Shown here in pieces: positions 7,170-15,217 of a stretch of 41,348 bases of DNA. The DNA lies in the NCBI GenBank assembly GCA_963693635.1, contig CAVOBC010000002.1, positions 1 through 41,348 on the forward strand, read 5' to 3'. Made by a program: the position numbers and the translations under genes. Origin of the DNA: CAVOBC01 sp963693635. GTDB lineage: Bacteria; Pseudomonadota; Gammaproteobacteria; Pseudomonadales; Azotimanducaceae. Under the pieces are notes generated by a model. It searched no databases. It worked only from the letters and a program-made list of their open reading frames with translations, and was not told the origin of the DNA. Within the stretch, counting starts at the first letter, position 1, and each line of letters begins with the position of its first letter.

Positions 7170-7664
7170 TTACTCCGGCGACGAGCTCTCCGCGGGCTCT
7201 TCCTCGCGGCTTCGCGTCAGGGCACCATCGTCAAACCGGGGTCGGGCGAGCCAGAGCGCCACCGTCAGCCCGACAAAGGGCAATGACACGCCAAGCCCAG
7301 CCAGCCAGTTGCCGCGCAGGATTACCCACACCGCCATGCCGATCGCGACCTGCGCCGCATAGAGCGCGGCCCATGGCCACATCCATGACTTCATGTGATA
7401 AAAGCCCCACGCACCCGCACCATAGATCAGCCAATGCAGCGGTTCAGTCGCCTTCGCCCACCAGCCGGTGAGCGTGAAGCCAAACCACACTTCCTGATCC
7501 TGCTCGACCGGTTTCAAGAAAAGGTCGAACGGCATATAGATGACGGTCATATATACACAGAACAGCATCAGGCCGTTCATCCACCACGGCCGCGGTTCAA
7601 ACAGGGTTCTCAGTCGCTCTATCAAATTCTGCCTCCGTTGGTTCACCGCGCCGGTCGATGCCAT
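7170..7664 (-). CDS. Hypothetical membrane protein, about four helices
   Basis: This 164-residue protein was not recognised. It starts with a basic cytoplasmic-looking segment, then has about four hydrophobic helices (roughly residues 28-48, 75-92, 96-115 and 120-140), many tryptophans, and an acidic tail (R-E-E-E-P-A-E-S-S-S-P-E). It is probably an inner-membrane protein. It lies directly after rpoD on the same strand but is separated from it by a strong intrinsic terminator, so it must have its own promoter or depend on read-through. Codon use is like its neighbours. Confidence 0.6.
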   Translation of the reverse strand: MASTGAVNQRRQNLIERLRTLFEPRPWWMNGLMLFCVYMTVIYMPFDLFLKPVEQDQEVWFGFTLTGWWAKATEPLHWLIYGAGAWGFYHMKSWMWPWAALYAAQVAIGMAVWVILRGNWLAGLGVSLPFVGLTVALWLARPRFDDGALTRSREEEPAESSSPE

Positions 7665-7688
7665 CGTCCGTCGACGACTCTTCGGCTC

Positions 7689-7718
7689 AAAAAAAAGCTC
7701 ACCCGCTAACGGGTGAGC
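7689..7718 (-). terminator. Intrinsic terminator of rpoD
   Basis: On the minus strand GCTCACCCG and CGGGTGAGC form a perfect 9-bp stem around a four-base loop, followed by eight T (AAAAAAAA at 7689-7696 on the plus strand). It sits about 40 bp after the rpoD stop and is a textbook Rho-independent terminator. Confidence 0.93.
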
Positions 7719-7760
7719 CTCATTTCGAACGCCGGTCTGCCCGACGTTCGCTTTCCCGGA

Positions 7761-9674
7761 CTATGATCCGTCGATGAAGCTGCGGAGTTGCTCCGAACGG
7801 GCCGGATGACGAAGTTTGCGAAGCGCCTTCGCCTCGATCTGTCGGATGCGTTCGCGCGTGACCGAGAACTGCCGACCAACCTCTTCAAGCGTGTGGTCCG
7901 TGTTCATGTCAATGCCGAAACGCATACGCAGCACCTTTGCCTCACGCTCGGTGAGCGCGGTCAGCACATTCGTCGTCGTTTCCTTCAGTCCTTCATCCGT
8001 CGCATGATCCATAGGCGACTCAACCGAGGTGTCACTCACGAGATTCCACATCGTTGAGTCGTCGTCGTCACCGACGGGCGTCTCGAGTGAAATCGGCTGC
8101 TTGGCGACATCGAGGGCTTTGAGCACCTTGTCTTCCGGCAGCTCCATTTTTTCAGCCAGCTCCTCAATCGTCGGCGAGCGCCCAAGTTCCTGATTCAACT
8201 GACGCGTTAGCCGGTTGAGCTTGTTCACCGTCTCCATCATGTGAACCGGCACACGAATGGTGCGAGCGAGATCTGAGATGGAGCGGGTGATCGCCTGGCG
8301 AATCCACCAGGTTGCATAGGTTGAAAACTTGAAGCCACGACGATACTCAAACTTGTCCACCGCCTTCATCAATCCGATGTTGCCCTCCTGGATCAGATCC
8401 AGGAAATGCAGACCGCGGTTTGTGTACTTTTTGGCAATGGAGATGACGAGCCGCAGATTCGCCTCGATCATGTCGCGCTTGGCGCCCCGGGTCTTGCCGA
8501 CCGCAAGGAACAACTTGCGCTTAAGTTCCTTGATCTCTTCGACAGACAATCCCGTCCGCTCCACGATCCGCAGAATCAACTTGTGGGCATGACGGATTGA
8601 AATGCGGTACTGCGCAAGGATCGGACTGTGGTCGTCATTGGCCGCGATCAAATCATCGAGCCAGCCAACATTATTGAGGTTTGCGACATAGACTTCGATG
8701 AAACGAGCCCTTGGCATTTTCGCCTTGTCCACGCACAGAGTGCGAATCAACTTCTCCTGATCTCGAATCTGCTGCATGTCATTGCGCACGAGTTCAAGCA
8801 GCGGATCCATCACTGCAGGCACGAGTTTGAGCGAAGAAAACACGTCCGCAGCAGCATCCAGCGACGCTATCGCTTTAGCATCGTGACGCCCGTTCTTGGC
8901 CATCGCCCGGATGGCCTTGCCATGATGGCGCTTGAGGGCCTTGAACCGCTTGGTGGCAAGCTCGATATCCGGACCCTTCTTGGTCTCGGTTTCGTCAGAC
9001 TGGTAGTTGCCGCTGGACTTGGCCTGCGCGACTTTGGACATATCTGGAATCTCGTCTTCCGGATCCAGAAAGCCACTGATAATGAGCGTGATTTCGGCCT
9101 CTTCAGCTTCGACCTTCTCATACGCCGTGAGCACCCGTTCGATGACCTGCGGGTACCGGGCAAGCACCGACATGGTCTCGCGAATGCCTTCTTCAATACG
9201 TTTGGCGATTTTGATCTCACCCTGGCGTGTTAGTAGCGGCACTGTGCCCATTTCGCGCATGTACATGCGGACCGGATCCATGGTCTTGCCGACAACCGAC
9301 TCTGCGCCCCCGATCGTCACAGACGGATCCACCGTAATCTCATCATCGCCCTGCGCCAGATTCCCCGCCGGGGCAACCTCGTAGACCTTAATGCCCATCT
9401 CTTCAAAGGTCTGTACAACACCTTCGACGTCATCTGACTCAGCAATGCGTTCAGGCAGGTACTCCGTCAGTTGCTCAAAGGTCAGGAACCCCTGCTGCTT
9501 GCCCTTCGCGATCAGCGACTTGATCTTGGACTCTTGACTCCCTTCGTCATCGCCATCGCCATCCCTGATCAACCCCTCGGGCAGGTTGTCCAACGCATGC
9601 TGGTCATCGTCAGCGGGTGCATCCAATGAATCGGCGAGCATGGGGTCGAATTCTTCCGATCGTGGGTTACTCAT
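7761..9674 (-). CDS. rpoD: RNA polymerase sigma-70 factor RpoD
   Basis: This is the 637-residue primary sigma factor, which directs RNA polymerase to housekeeping promoters. In order it has the acidic region 1.1, region 1.2 (D-P-V-R-M-Y-M-R-E-M-G), the long non-conserved region between 1.2 and 2 typical of group 1 sigmas, regions 2.1-2.4 (R-L-V-I-S-I-A-K-K-Y through Y-A-T-W-W-I-R-Q-A-I-T-R), region 3, and region 4 with the -35-binding helix-turn-helix (V-T-R-E-R-I-R-Q-I-E-A-K-A-L-R) near residues 600-622. Length is close to E. coli RpoD (613). The ATG at 9674 has TGGAG about 9 bases upstream. The usual upstream neighbour dnaG is absent: the region behind rpoD is a gene-poor 2.27 kb. Confidence 0.98.
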   Translation of the reverse strand: MSNPRSEEFDPMLADSLDAPADDDQHALDNLPEGLIRDGDGDDEGSQESKIKSLIAKGKQQGFLTFEQLTEYLPERIAESDDVEGVVQTFEEMGIKVYEVAPAGNLAQGDDEITVDPSVTIGGAESVVGKTMDPVRMYMREMGTVPLLTRQGEIKIAKRIEEGIRETMSVLARYPQVIERVLTAYEKVEAEEAEITLIISGFLDPEDEIPDMSKVAQAKSSGNYQSDETETKKGPDIELATKRFKALKRHHGKAIRAMAKNGRHDAKAIASLDAAADVFSSLKLVPAVMDPLLELVRNDMQQIRDQEKLIRTLCVDKAKMPRARFIEVYVANLNNVGWLDDLIAANDDHSPILAQYRISIRHAHKLILRIVERTGLSVEEIKELKRKLFLAVGKTRGAKRDMIEANLRLVISIAKKYTNRGLHFLDLIQEGNIGLMKAVDKFEYRRGFKFSTYATWWIRQAITRSISDLARTIRVPVHMMETVNKLNRLTRQLNQELGRSPTIEELAEKMELPEDKVLKALDVAKQPISLETPVGDDDDSTMWNLVSDTSVESPMDHATDEGLKETTTNVLTALTEREAKVLRMRFGIDMNTDHTLEEVGRQFSVTRERIRQIEAKALRKLRHPARSEQLRSFIDGS

Positions 9675-9906
9675 GAGTTTTGGCTCCAGTAATGAGGGTC
9701 GTTACGTTCCGGCCGCGCGTCTGCACTGTTGTGAAGCTCTACTCCTCTCGCCTGCTGGGACGATTGTTTGACGACTTCGTGCCTGGGCAATCCAGCTTTG
9801 CAGTTCGTATGTGTAGTAAATACGTAGCGCTGCAATAGGTCGCTTGCGGTGAACGCCGCGTTGCGACTAGTTGATGCCCCGACAAACCAACAACACAAAC
9901 GTCCCG

Positions 9907-9936
9907 ACAGGCCACGCTGAATTCAGCGTAGCCTGT
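9907..9936. repeat. 30-bp near-perfect palindrome upstream of rpoD
   Basis: ACAGGC, one mismatched base, ACGCTGA and ATTCAGCGT, one mismatched base, GCCTGT form a palindrome centred on GAATTC with one mismatched pair out of 15. There is no loop spacer, so it resembles a dimeric protein-binding site or cruciform more than a terminator. It is about 235 bp upstream of the rpoD start codon. Confidence 0.6.
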
Positions 9937-10004
9937 TCGGCGCGTCCGTGCCCAATCTCTATTAACCGCGTGGCGGCTACCCGTATATCCGTCCCAAATG
10001 GAAC

Positions 10005-10033
10005 TATACATACCGAATATTGGTGCTTATAAT
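10005..10033 (+). promoter_or_regulatory. Candidate sigma-70 promoter of an unknown transcript
   Basis: TATACA (10005-10010; four of six matches to TTGACA) and TATAAT (10028-10033; perfect) are separated by 17 bp. This is a good sigma-70 pair. Transcription would start near 10040 and run into sequence with no supported protein gene. Confidence 0.5.
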
Positions 10034-10050
10034 CCCGAAGCCTCTGATTG

Positions 10051-10091
10051 TGCCCCGATGCTCAGTCGAGCGATGCTGCATTATCGGGGCA
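10051..10091 (+). ncRNA. Stem-loop just downstream of the promoter, possible small RNA
   Basis: TGCCCCGAT (10051-10059) pairs perfectly with ATCGGGGCA (10083-10091). Inside it GCTC and GAGC form a second small hairpin (10060-10071). It would lie at the 5' end of a transcript starting near 10040. I do not recognise it as 6S, tmRNA, SRP RNA or RNase P RNA. A T-run lies at 10144-10149 but without a preceding hairpin, so the 3' end is undefined. Confidence 0.3.
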
Positions 10092-11316
10092 TGGCTTGCG
10101 TATGTCCACCCCGGTCTTCTCCTCACGTCCTCTCCTCCAATCCTTTTTTCCAATCCTCTTCTCTAGCTTTTCTCCGCGCGTCACGCCTGTTTCATCCGTC
10201 TGTTTCCTGGCTTTGAGAGCGCACCGGACGATTGACCGCGCCGTGCGACGTACATCACGCCACCTGATTTCATGCGTCCTCTCGTCGCCTTCCATCTTTT
10301 ACCCACCATCTTTAACCCGCCATCTTCGCGCTGCCGATTCGCCGTCGGCGTTGCGCAGATGTCTCTGATTTCACATCACCAACAGTGCCACTTTGCTCTC
10401 GCACGCCCGCAATAACCGGGCAGGTGATGACTGACCCGCCACACCGCCTTGCCGATGACAAAGATCCTTGGCACTCAGTCGCTGCCCAGGATTCCCGCCA
10501 TACGGGACCACCATTACCAAACCGCAGCCGTGTCAGTTCTGATCCCCGATTTTCTCATAAGTGACTGATCTGTAAGGGTTCACCCGCCTCGCGACCGGCC
10601 GACCCGATTGGCCATTGACCAACAATCGTCCCGCTCGCCAACTGCACGTTTGTTCCCGGGTCGATCACGCATCGGTCACCGAATCGATCCCGCAATCGAT
10701 ATCTGTTAACGGTCGCAACGCCGAGGTAGGTCGCCGTCCGCAGGAACCCGGCTCGACATGTCCGGCCGGGCGTCATCTCCAACTTCGCCGCGACTTTCAA
10801 GCGAGTGCCAACCAACTCGACCGACGTCCCCATCGAGCCCCGGGAACTAAGTGCCGGTATGAACGAATATCTCTCACCTGCCTTCCGCCAATTGACAGAC
10901 CAATCGATGCACGCGGGTGATGAGGAGCTTGCTCCGAAACGATCGGTCGCCAGGCGGCGCGACTTAACCGATGAAAGGAGAGGCGAGCGCAGCGGCCGAT
11001 GATCCGCTCTCCAATCGCCGGCGGGGCAAGTCATTCGCGCTCCGATGGCCAGTGAATGATGAGTTGAATCCCTTTCAGCGCGCGGCAGGTTCATCCACCA
11101 GGTCGGTGCCTGACTCACGGGCGCGTTCAGGTTGAAAGCAGCAAAAGTCGTACCGCTTTCTGCGTTTGGTTTGGAAACGGCCCAGCAAACTCAGACAAAA
11201 AACCCAACAGAACAATCCCTTAGAATCGATTCCTTAGACAGGTTGGAGAGCATGAGAGAAACCTCCATTTTTGATTTCTTTTACTCCTCGGAATTTGCAG
11301 TTATATTACAAACCTC

Positions 11317-11385
11317 GCTAGCCAAGCTGTACGTATATACAGTATTCTCCTCGGCAGGATGAATGCCCTATACAGCTTGGCTAGC
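11317..11385. repeat. Perfect 15-bp inverted repeat enclosing a LexA-type box
   Basis: GCTAGCCAAGCTGTA (11317-11331) and TACAGCTTGGCTAGC (11371-11385) are exact reverse complements, separated by 39 bp. The pairing extends outward (CTCG with CGAG) if one bulged C is allowed. Within the spacer TCCT and AGGA around CGGC form a small inner hairpin. Confidence 0.85.
11327..11342. promoter_or_regulatory. LexA-type SOS box
   Basis: CTGTACGTATATACAG fits the gammaproteobacterial LexA operator CTGT-N8-ACAG with an alternating AT-rich centre, and is flanked on the right by TA as in the consensus. Its left half lies in the left arm of the surrounding inverted repeat. No DNA-repair gene or other recognisable gene starts nearby on either strand, so its target is unknown. 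Confidence 0.55.
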
Positions 11386-11884
11386 CGAGACCAATCCCCA
11401 TTGTTAGCTGATCCTCGCGCACTCTTTTTTGCGCCCGATTCTTGAGCATGAACCTTGCTGCCCGAACCTTCGCGAGGCAGTTGCGCGTTTCGTTGGGCTT
11501 TGCGCCGGAATCTATCTGCAGCGCCGAATCGCCCGAATCAAATGAATCAAGCGTTCGCACACCTTCGAGCGCAGCGCGTTTGCGAGCCACTGTTAGAAAG
11601 TTGGTGGTTTAACGCTCTAATCAAACGAACGGTCGTCAGACGGGCGTCGACGACCAGAACTGGTAGGGAATCTCGTGAACAATGATCGGTGGTAGTGAAC
11701 AGGACAAGGGCAAGAAAGCGACAATGCCGTGCCACCACGCCGCGATGACGCGAAGCACCAGACGGTCCTGATATGGGGCTCTCCTGGACCTTTCGTCCTT
11801 GCGTCAGGATCGCGCTCAAGGTCGCGCGGGGTCGCAGTTCAATTCACGGCCGCTGCGAATTGTGAGATCCATTCACGGGACTGA

Positions 11885-11906
11885 CAGGCTGCCTTTGCGC
11901 AGCCTG
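11885..11906 (-). terminator. Hairpin downstream of the thiolase gene
   Basis: CAGGCTGC (11885-11892) pairs with GCAGCCTG (11899-11906), an 8-bp stem with a six-base loop, about 40 bp after the thiolase-like gene on the minus strand. No T-run follows, so it is only a candidate terminator for the cysQ-DUF35-thiolase group. Confidence 0.4.
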
Positions 11907-11946
11907 CCTTTCATCTGCCCGGAGGAGGGGGAGGGTTGAGCTGACC

Positions 11947-13092
11947 CTACTGATTCGACATCACGACCGTGCCGCTTGCAGCAAACATGCCGCCAACGCC
12001 ATGACAGACCGAGATCTCACAATCGTCGACCTGCGCCGGCGCTGTTCCACGCAACTGCCGAACGCTCTCCTGCAGCGCATACATACCGTACATACCCGAG
12101 TGCATGTAGCTAAGGCCGCCACCATTGGTGTTGAGCGGCAGGGAACCGCCGGGCGCAGTATTGCGGTCCGCAATGAAGCCAGGGGACTCGCCACGACCGC
12201 AGAATCCGAGATCCTCCAACCCGTAGAACGGCAGATGCGCAAATGCGTCGTAGATCATCAGATGATCAACATCGCTGTGGCTGATACCAGACTCGGCAAA
12301 CGCCTGACGCCCAGCAACCTGAAAGGCTCTTGATCGCGTGAAGTCCTGCATTTGCGAGATCATCGGTGTCTCGACGCTCTCGCCGCAACCGAGCAGATAG
12401 ACGGGCTTTTGCGGATAGTCTTTCGCACGTTCCGCAGCGGTAAGAATCAGCGCACCGCCGCCATCAGTCACAAGGCAACACAAGAGCTTGGTGAACGGAT
12501 ACGCAATCATCTTCGCATCCAGCACATCGTCCACAGTGATCGGATCCCGATACGACGCACGCGGGCTCATACCCGCCCACTCGCGCTGCACGACGGCCAC
12601 ATTGGCGAGTTGTTCCAGCGTGCACCCTGTCTCTTTCATAAAGCGCAAGAACGGCAGCGTGAAGTTGGTCGTCGGCCCCATGCCACAAAACGGCGACTCA
12701 AACTGGCCGGGCAACGATGGATCGCTGCGTCCGCCGCCGCCGAAGCCGCCGCGCCCAACGCCGGAACGGCCGCTCTCGCCGTGCGTGATGAGAATGGTGT
12801 CGCACAACCCCTCGTTAATGGCCGATGCCGCATGTCGAACATGCAGCATGAATGAGCAGCCCCCGACACTGGTGCCGTCGACCCACTTTGGCGTGATACC
12901 GAGGTAATGCGCCAGGTTGACCGGCGACTCGCCCGCGGTGGCGATGCCATCGATGTCTTTCGCGGTCATGCCGCAGTCGGCCATTGCGTTAAGCGCCGCA
13001 TCCGCATGCAGCATCGTCTGACTGACGTCCGGAATCTTGCCGAGTTCCGTGGTCTCTGAAGCACCTACAATAGCAATAGATCGTGGTTTCAT
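11947..13092 (-). CDS. Thiolase-like (SCP-x/lipid-transfer type) acyl-CoA enzyme
   Basis: This is a 381-residue protein of the thiolase superfamily, in the non-condensing branch often named acetyl-CoA acetyltransferase or lipid-transfer protein. It has the N-terminal I-A-I-V-G-A-S-E-T-T-E-L-G-K, a nucleophile-region cysteine at C79 (V-G-G-C-S-F), a central L-C-C-L-V-T-D-G-G-G-A-L, N-T-N-G-G-G-L-S-Y-M-H, and the C-terminal C363-H364-G-V-G-G. A Gly-rich insertion (G-R-G-G-F-G-G-G-G-R) lies near residue 115. The start ATG has AGGAG upstream and overlaps the stop of the DUF35 gene by ATGA. Such pairs form complexes that thiolyse or retro-aldol cleave acyl-CoAs, as in steroid side-chain degradation (Ltp2-ChsH2). 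The actual substrate is unknown. Confidence 0.85.
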   Translation of the reverse strand: MKPRSIAIVGASETTELGKIPDVSQTMLHADAALNAMADCGMTAKDIDGIATAGESPVNLAHYLGITPKWVDGTSVGGCSFMLHVRHAASAINEGLCDTILITHGESGRSGVGRGGFGGGGRSDPSLPGQFESPFCGMGPTTNFTLPFLRFMKETGCTLEQLANVAVVQREWAGMSPRASYRDPITVDDVLDAKMIAYPFTKLLCCLVTDGGGALILTAAERAKDYPQKPVYLLGCGESVETPMISQMQDFTRSRAFQVAGRQAFAESGISHSDVDHLMIYDAFAHLPFYGLEDLGFCGRGESPGFIADRNTAPGGSLPLNTNGGGLSYMHSGMYGMYALQESVRQLRGTAPAQVDDCEISVCHGVGGMFAASGTVVMSNQ

Positions 13093-13508
13093 CAGGCGTC
13101 TCCTGAGGGTTTGAAGTAAGGCAGGGTGATGTCGTCGTTCAGCGCTTCATAGGTCACCTCAAGCGCCATATCGAGCTGCAATGCTTCAGGTGTTTGCGGC
13201 GTCTCGACGATGTTGGTCATCATCCGCGGTCCCTCATCCAGCTCAACTGTCGCAATCGAATAGGGCCCATCAAACGCCGGGTGGGGGCGCTGATTGATGA
13301 CATAGCTATGCAAGGTGGCGCGGCCGCTCGCCGCAAACACCGAGACCGATCGACCGCTGCAGGACGGGCAGAATGGACGCGGTGGAAAGTAGACGTGCGC
13401 GCAATCATCACACCGCTGAAGACGGAGTTCGCCTGCGCGCGTCCCCTCCCAGAAGTGTTTGGTTTCGGGCGTCGGTGCAGGCACCGGAATCTTGGATTTA
13501 TCCGCCAT
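13092..13508 (-). CDS. DUF35 Zn-ribbon/OB-fold protein, thiolase partner
   Basis: This is a 138-residue protein of the DUF35 family: an N-terminal helix, a rubredoxin-like zinc ribbon with C33-x2-C36 and C47-x2-C50, and an OB-fold C-terminal half that is known to contact CoA in relatives. These proteins act with thiolase-like subunits. The ATGA overlap with the downstream thiolase gene and the 14-bp gap from cysQ support one operon. The ATG at 13508 has GGAG upstream. Confidence 0.9.
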   Translation of the reverse strand: MADKSKIPVPAPTPETKHFWEGTRAGELRLQRCDDCAHVYFPPRPFCPSCSGRSVSVFAASGRATLHSYVINQRPHPAFDGPYSIATVELDEGPRMMTNIVETPQTPEALQLDMALEVTYEALNDDITLPYFKPSGDA

Positions 13509-13522
13509 AAGTTGGGCTCCGA

Positions 13523-14356
13523 TCAGGTTGGATTGGTACCATCGGCGAGGATCGACTTCCAGTCGAAAGAACGATCGCCAATGACATAGAAAAATGGGTT
13601 AAGCAGACTCTCCTTGGTGTTGTATTGCAGCGCCGCGAAGGACTCGTCGACGACGGTGCCGCCCGCCGCCTCAACGACCGCTTGTGCGGCCGCTGTGTCC
13701 CACTCACTGGTGGGCGCCAGCCGCGGATACAGATCCGCCTCACCTGAAGCCACGAGGCAAAGCTTCAGCGACGAGCCGATGCTCCTTGTGTTGACCTCGC
13801 TCACTTCGCGGCCCAGTCGCGCAAGACACGCCTCGAGCGCTTCGCTGCCGTGTCGACGGCTCGCAACAATGTCCATCTTCTGTCGCGACGCAGGGCGTAC
13901 GCGGATTGGGACCCGGTTACCGTCACTGATCCTGACCGCTTCACCCGCACCGCGCTGGTCGCCCAGATAATATACGCCGGTGACCGGAACATAAACCACG
14001 CCCAGGATCGGCTTGCCGTTATCGATCAGCGCAATGTTGACCGTGAATTCGCCGTTTCTGTTGATGAACTCCTTGGTGCCGTCCAGCGGATCGACCAGCC
14101 AGTATGTTGTCCACGCCATGCGCTCCTCGGCTGTGATCCCGCCCGACTCCTCGGACAGAATCGGTATGCCCGGCGCAAGCGCCGGCAGGCGTTCAACGAT
14201 GATGCGATGCGCGGCGAGGTCTGCTTCTGTGAGCGGCGAGTCGTCTGACTTTTGCTGCACACCCAAATCGTCCCGTGCGTAGACCTCGAGAATCGCAAGT
14301 CCGGCATCCCGGCTGATCGCGCATAGCGCTTCCACGTCAACTGTGTCTGTGATCAT
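13523..14356 (-). CDS. cysQ: 3'(2'),5'-bisphosphate nucleotidase CysQ
   Basis: This is a 277-residue enzyme of the inositol monophosphatase superfamily. It hydrolyses 3'-phosphoadenosine 5'-phosphate (PAP), the by-product of sulfate activation. The metal site is visible: E69-E70, D89-P-L-D92-G-T in the first signature (W-L-V-D-P-L-D-G-T-K-E-F-I-N-R), and the second signature W-D-T-A-A-A-Q-A-V-V-E-A-A-G-G near residues 217-233. K-E-F-I-N-R is typical of CysQ rather than SuhB. The open frame continues far upstream to 15184, but that part runs through hslR on the other strand and is spurious. I take ATG 14356 (M-I-T-D-T-V-D), which gives normal family length. It is first in the group with DUF35 and the thiolase. 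Confidence 0.92.
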   Translation of the reverse strand: MITDTVDVEALCAISRDAGLAILEVYARDDLGVQQKSDDSPLTEADLAAHRIIVERLPALAPGIPILSEESGGITAEERMAWTTYWLVDPLDGTKEFINRNGEFTVNIALIDNGKPILGVVYVPVTGVYYLGDQRGAGEAVRISDGNRVPIRVRPASRQKMDIVASRRHGSEALEACLARLGREVSEVNTRSIGSSLKLCLVASGEADLYPRLAPTSEWDTAAAQAVVEAAGGTVVDESFAALQYNTKESLLNPFFYVIGDRSFDWKSILADGTNPT

Positions 14357-14439
14357 TCTTGTATCGAGCTGATGTACCTGGAGAAGGCGCAATTGAACAC
14401 CAGATTGAGAACGGATGCGATAGACTCGGCTCAACGCGC

Positions 14440-14483
14440 GCCAGACGGCGGCTCCTTCAATGCCAGACGGCGGTTCCTTCAAT
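14440..14483. repeat. 22-bp tandem duplication between cysQ and hslR
   Basis: GCCAGACGGCGGCTCCTTCAA plus T (14440-14461) is followed at once by the same 22 bases with a single C-to-T change (14462-14483). It lies in the 150-bp divergent promoter region of cysQ and hslR and may alter their promoter spacing. Confidence 0.9.
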
Positions 14484-14506
14484 GATGCACACGTTATGAC
14501 GCCATC

Positions 14507-14926
14507 ATGAGAACAATGATTGATCCCAGACAGGCCATGGGAAAGGTACGTCTCGACAAATGGTTGTGGGCGGCGCGCTTTTTCCGGACTCGTGCCAAGG
14601 CGAAAGACGCAATCGTCGGCGGCAAGGTGCATGTGGCAGGGGCCCGTGGGAAGCCATCGCGCGAACTCAAAATCGGCGAGGAGTTGCGCATTCGCCAGGG
14701 CTACGATGAGAAAGTGGTCGTTGTGACCGCATTGTCGGATCAGCGACGTGGCGCGAACGAGGCTGCACTGCTCTATAGTGAAACTGAAGCCAGTCTTAAA
14801 CAGCGCGAGGAAATCAGTGACGCGAGACGCGCGGCCGGCGCCGCCGTGCGCAGCGAGGAACGACCCAGCAAGAAACAGCGCCGTGCGATCCACAGATTCA
14901 AAGACGATATGGGCCGATCGCCCTGA
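14507..14926 (+). CDS. hslR: Heat-shock protein Hsp15, S4 RNA-binding protein
   Basis: This is an S4-domain protein of up to 139 residues (E. coli HslR has 133). HslR binds stalled 50S subunits carrying peptidyl-tRNA and helps recycle them. The S4 domain is clear: V-R-L-D-K-W-L-W-A-A-R-F-F-R-T-R, then I-V-G-G-K-V-H-V and K-P-S-R-E-L-K-I-G. The family C-terminus follows, with A-L-S-D-Q-R-R, E-A-A-L-L-Y-S-E-T and a basic tail K-K-Q-R-R-A-I-H-R-F-K. Start choices are ATG 14507, 14516 or 14537; the last has AGG six bases upstream but leaves only three residues before V-R-L-D-K-W. It is divergent from cysQ. Confidence 0.93.
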   Translation: MRTMIDPRQAMGKVRLDKWLWAARFFRTRAKAKDAIVGGKVHVAGARGKPSRELKIGEELRIRQGYDEKVVVVTALSDQRRGANEAALLYSETEASLKQREEISDARRAAGAAVRSEERPSKKQRRAIHRFKDDMGRSP

Positions 14927-15157
14927 AAATGCGGCGTCGCGTCTCTTTTTGTTTTCCAATCGCGCTACTTTTGGCATAATTTCCCGTTTTCGCGAGAGCC
15001 CGCTCACCGGTCGCCCCGTGCACGCCATCCAAGGTGACTCAAATGCACCCCAGACCTCTTCTGCTTTAGCCTTAGGGGGGACCACCAGATGCACACACAG
15101 AGCCCGGCGCCGCCACTTCCGTGACTCACAAACAGCGACCTTTTCAATATTCTCTCC

Positions 15158-15176
15158 CCGGTACATCGCGTACCGG
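15158..15176 (+). promoter_or_regulatory. Hairpin in the pckA leader
   Basis: CCGGTAC and GTACCGG form a perfect 7-bp stem around ATCGC, about 40 bp upstream of the pckA start. It could influence mRNA stability or initiation. No terminator-like T-run follows. Confidence 0.35.
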
Positions 15177-15217
15177 CTAGCCATGTGGGGGCCGGTGCCC
15201 CTTTAACAGGATCTGAC

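Larger units (their letters stand above)
9675..11946. other. 2.27-kb stretch without a supportable gene
   Basis: No open frame here has a recognisable family or convincing start. The longest is a 187-codon minus-strand frame at 10555-11118. Its codon pattern and composition (many Arg, Ser and Thr; no domain) do not persuade. Visible non-coding structure includes a 30-bp palindrome (9907-9936), a good plus-strand sigma-70 promoter (10005-10033) followed by a stem-loop (10051-10091), a pyrimidine-rich tract (about 10100-10340), a relatively AT-rich segment (about 11130-11370) with a 36-codon frame from ATG 11252, a LexA-type box inside a long inverted repeat (11317-11385), and a hairpin at 11885-11906. 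It may be a decayed gene region, contain unannotated small RNAs, or both. Confidence 0.6.

Noticed and set aside
8628..9233. 201-codon plus-strand frame opposite rpoD
   Set aside because: Antisense shadow of a highly conserved gene.
10555..11118. 187-codon minus-strand open frame in the gene-poor region
   Set aside because: No recognisable domain, no clear ribosome binding site and atypical composition; length alone is not evidence in GC-rich DNA.
11252..11362. 36-codon ORF with an SD-like GGAG ending inside the LexA-box repeat
   Set aside because: Too short and without any family or conservation evidence to call as a gene from sequence alone.
11290..11420. Integron attC or attI site at the 15-bp inverted repeat
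   Set aside because: No matching GTTRRRY/RYYYAAC core pair at the expected places, and no integrase gene in view.
14357..15184. Upstream extension of the cysQ reading frame (553 codons in total)
   Set aside because: It runs antisense through hslR, has no family similarity and would give a protein twice the normal CysQ length.
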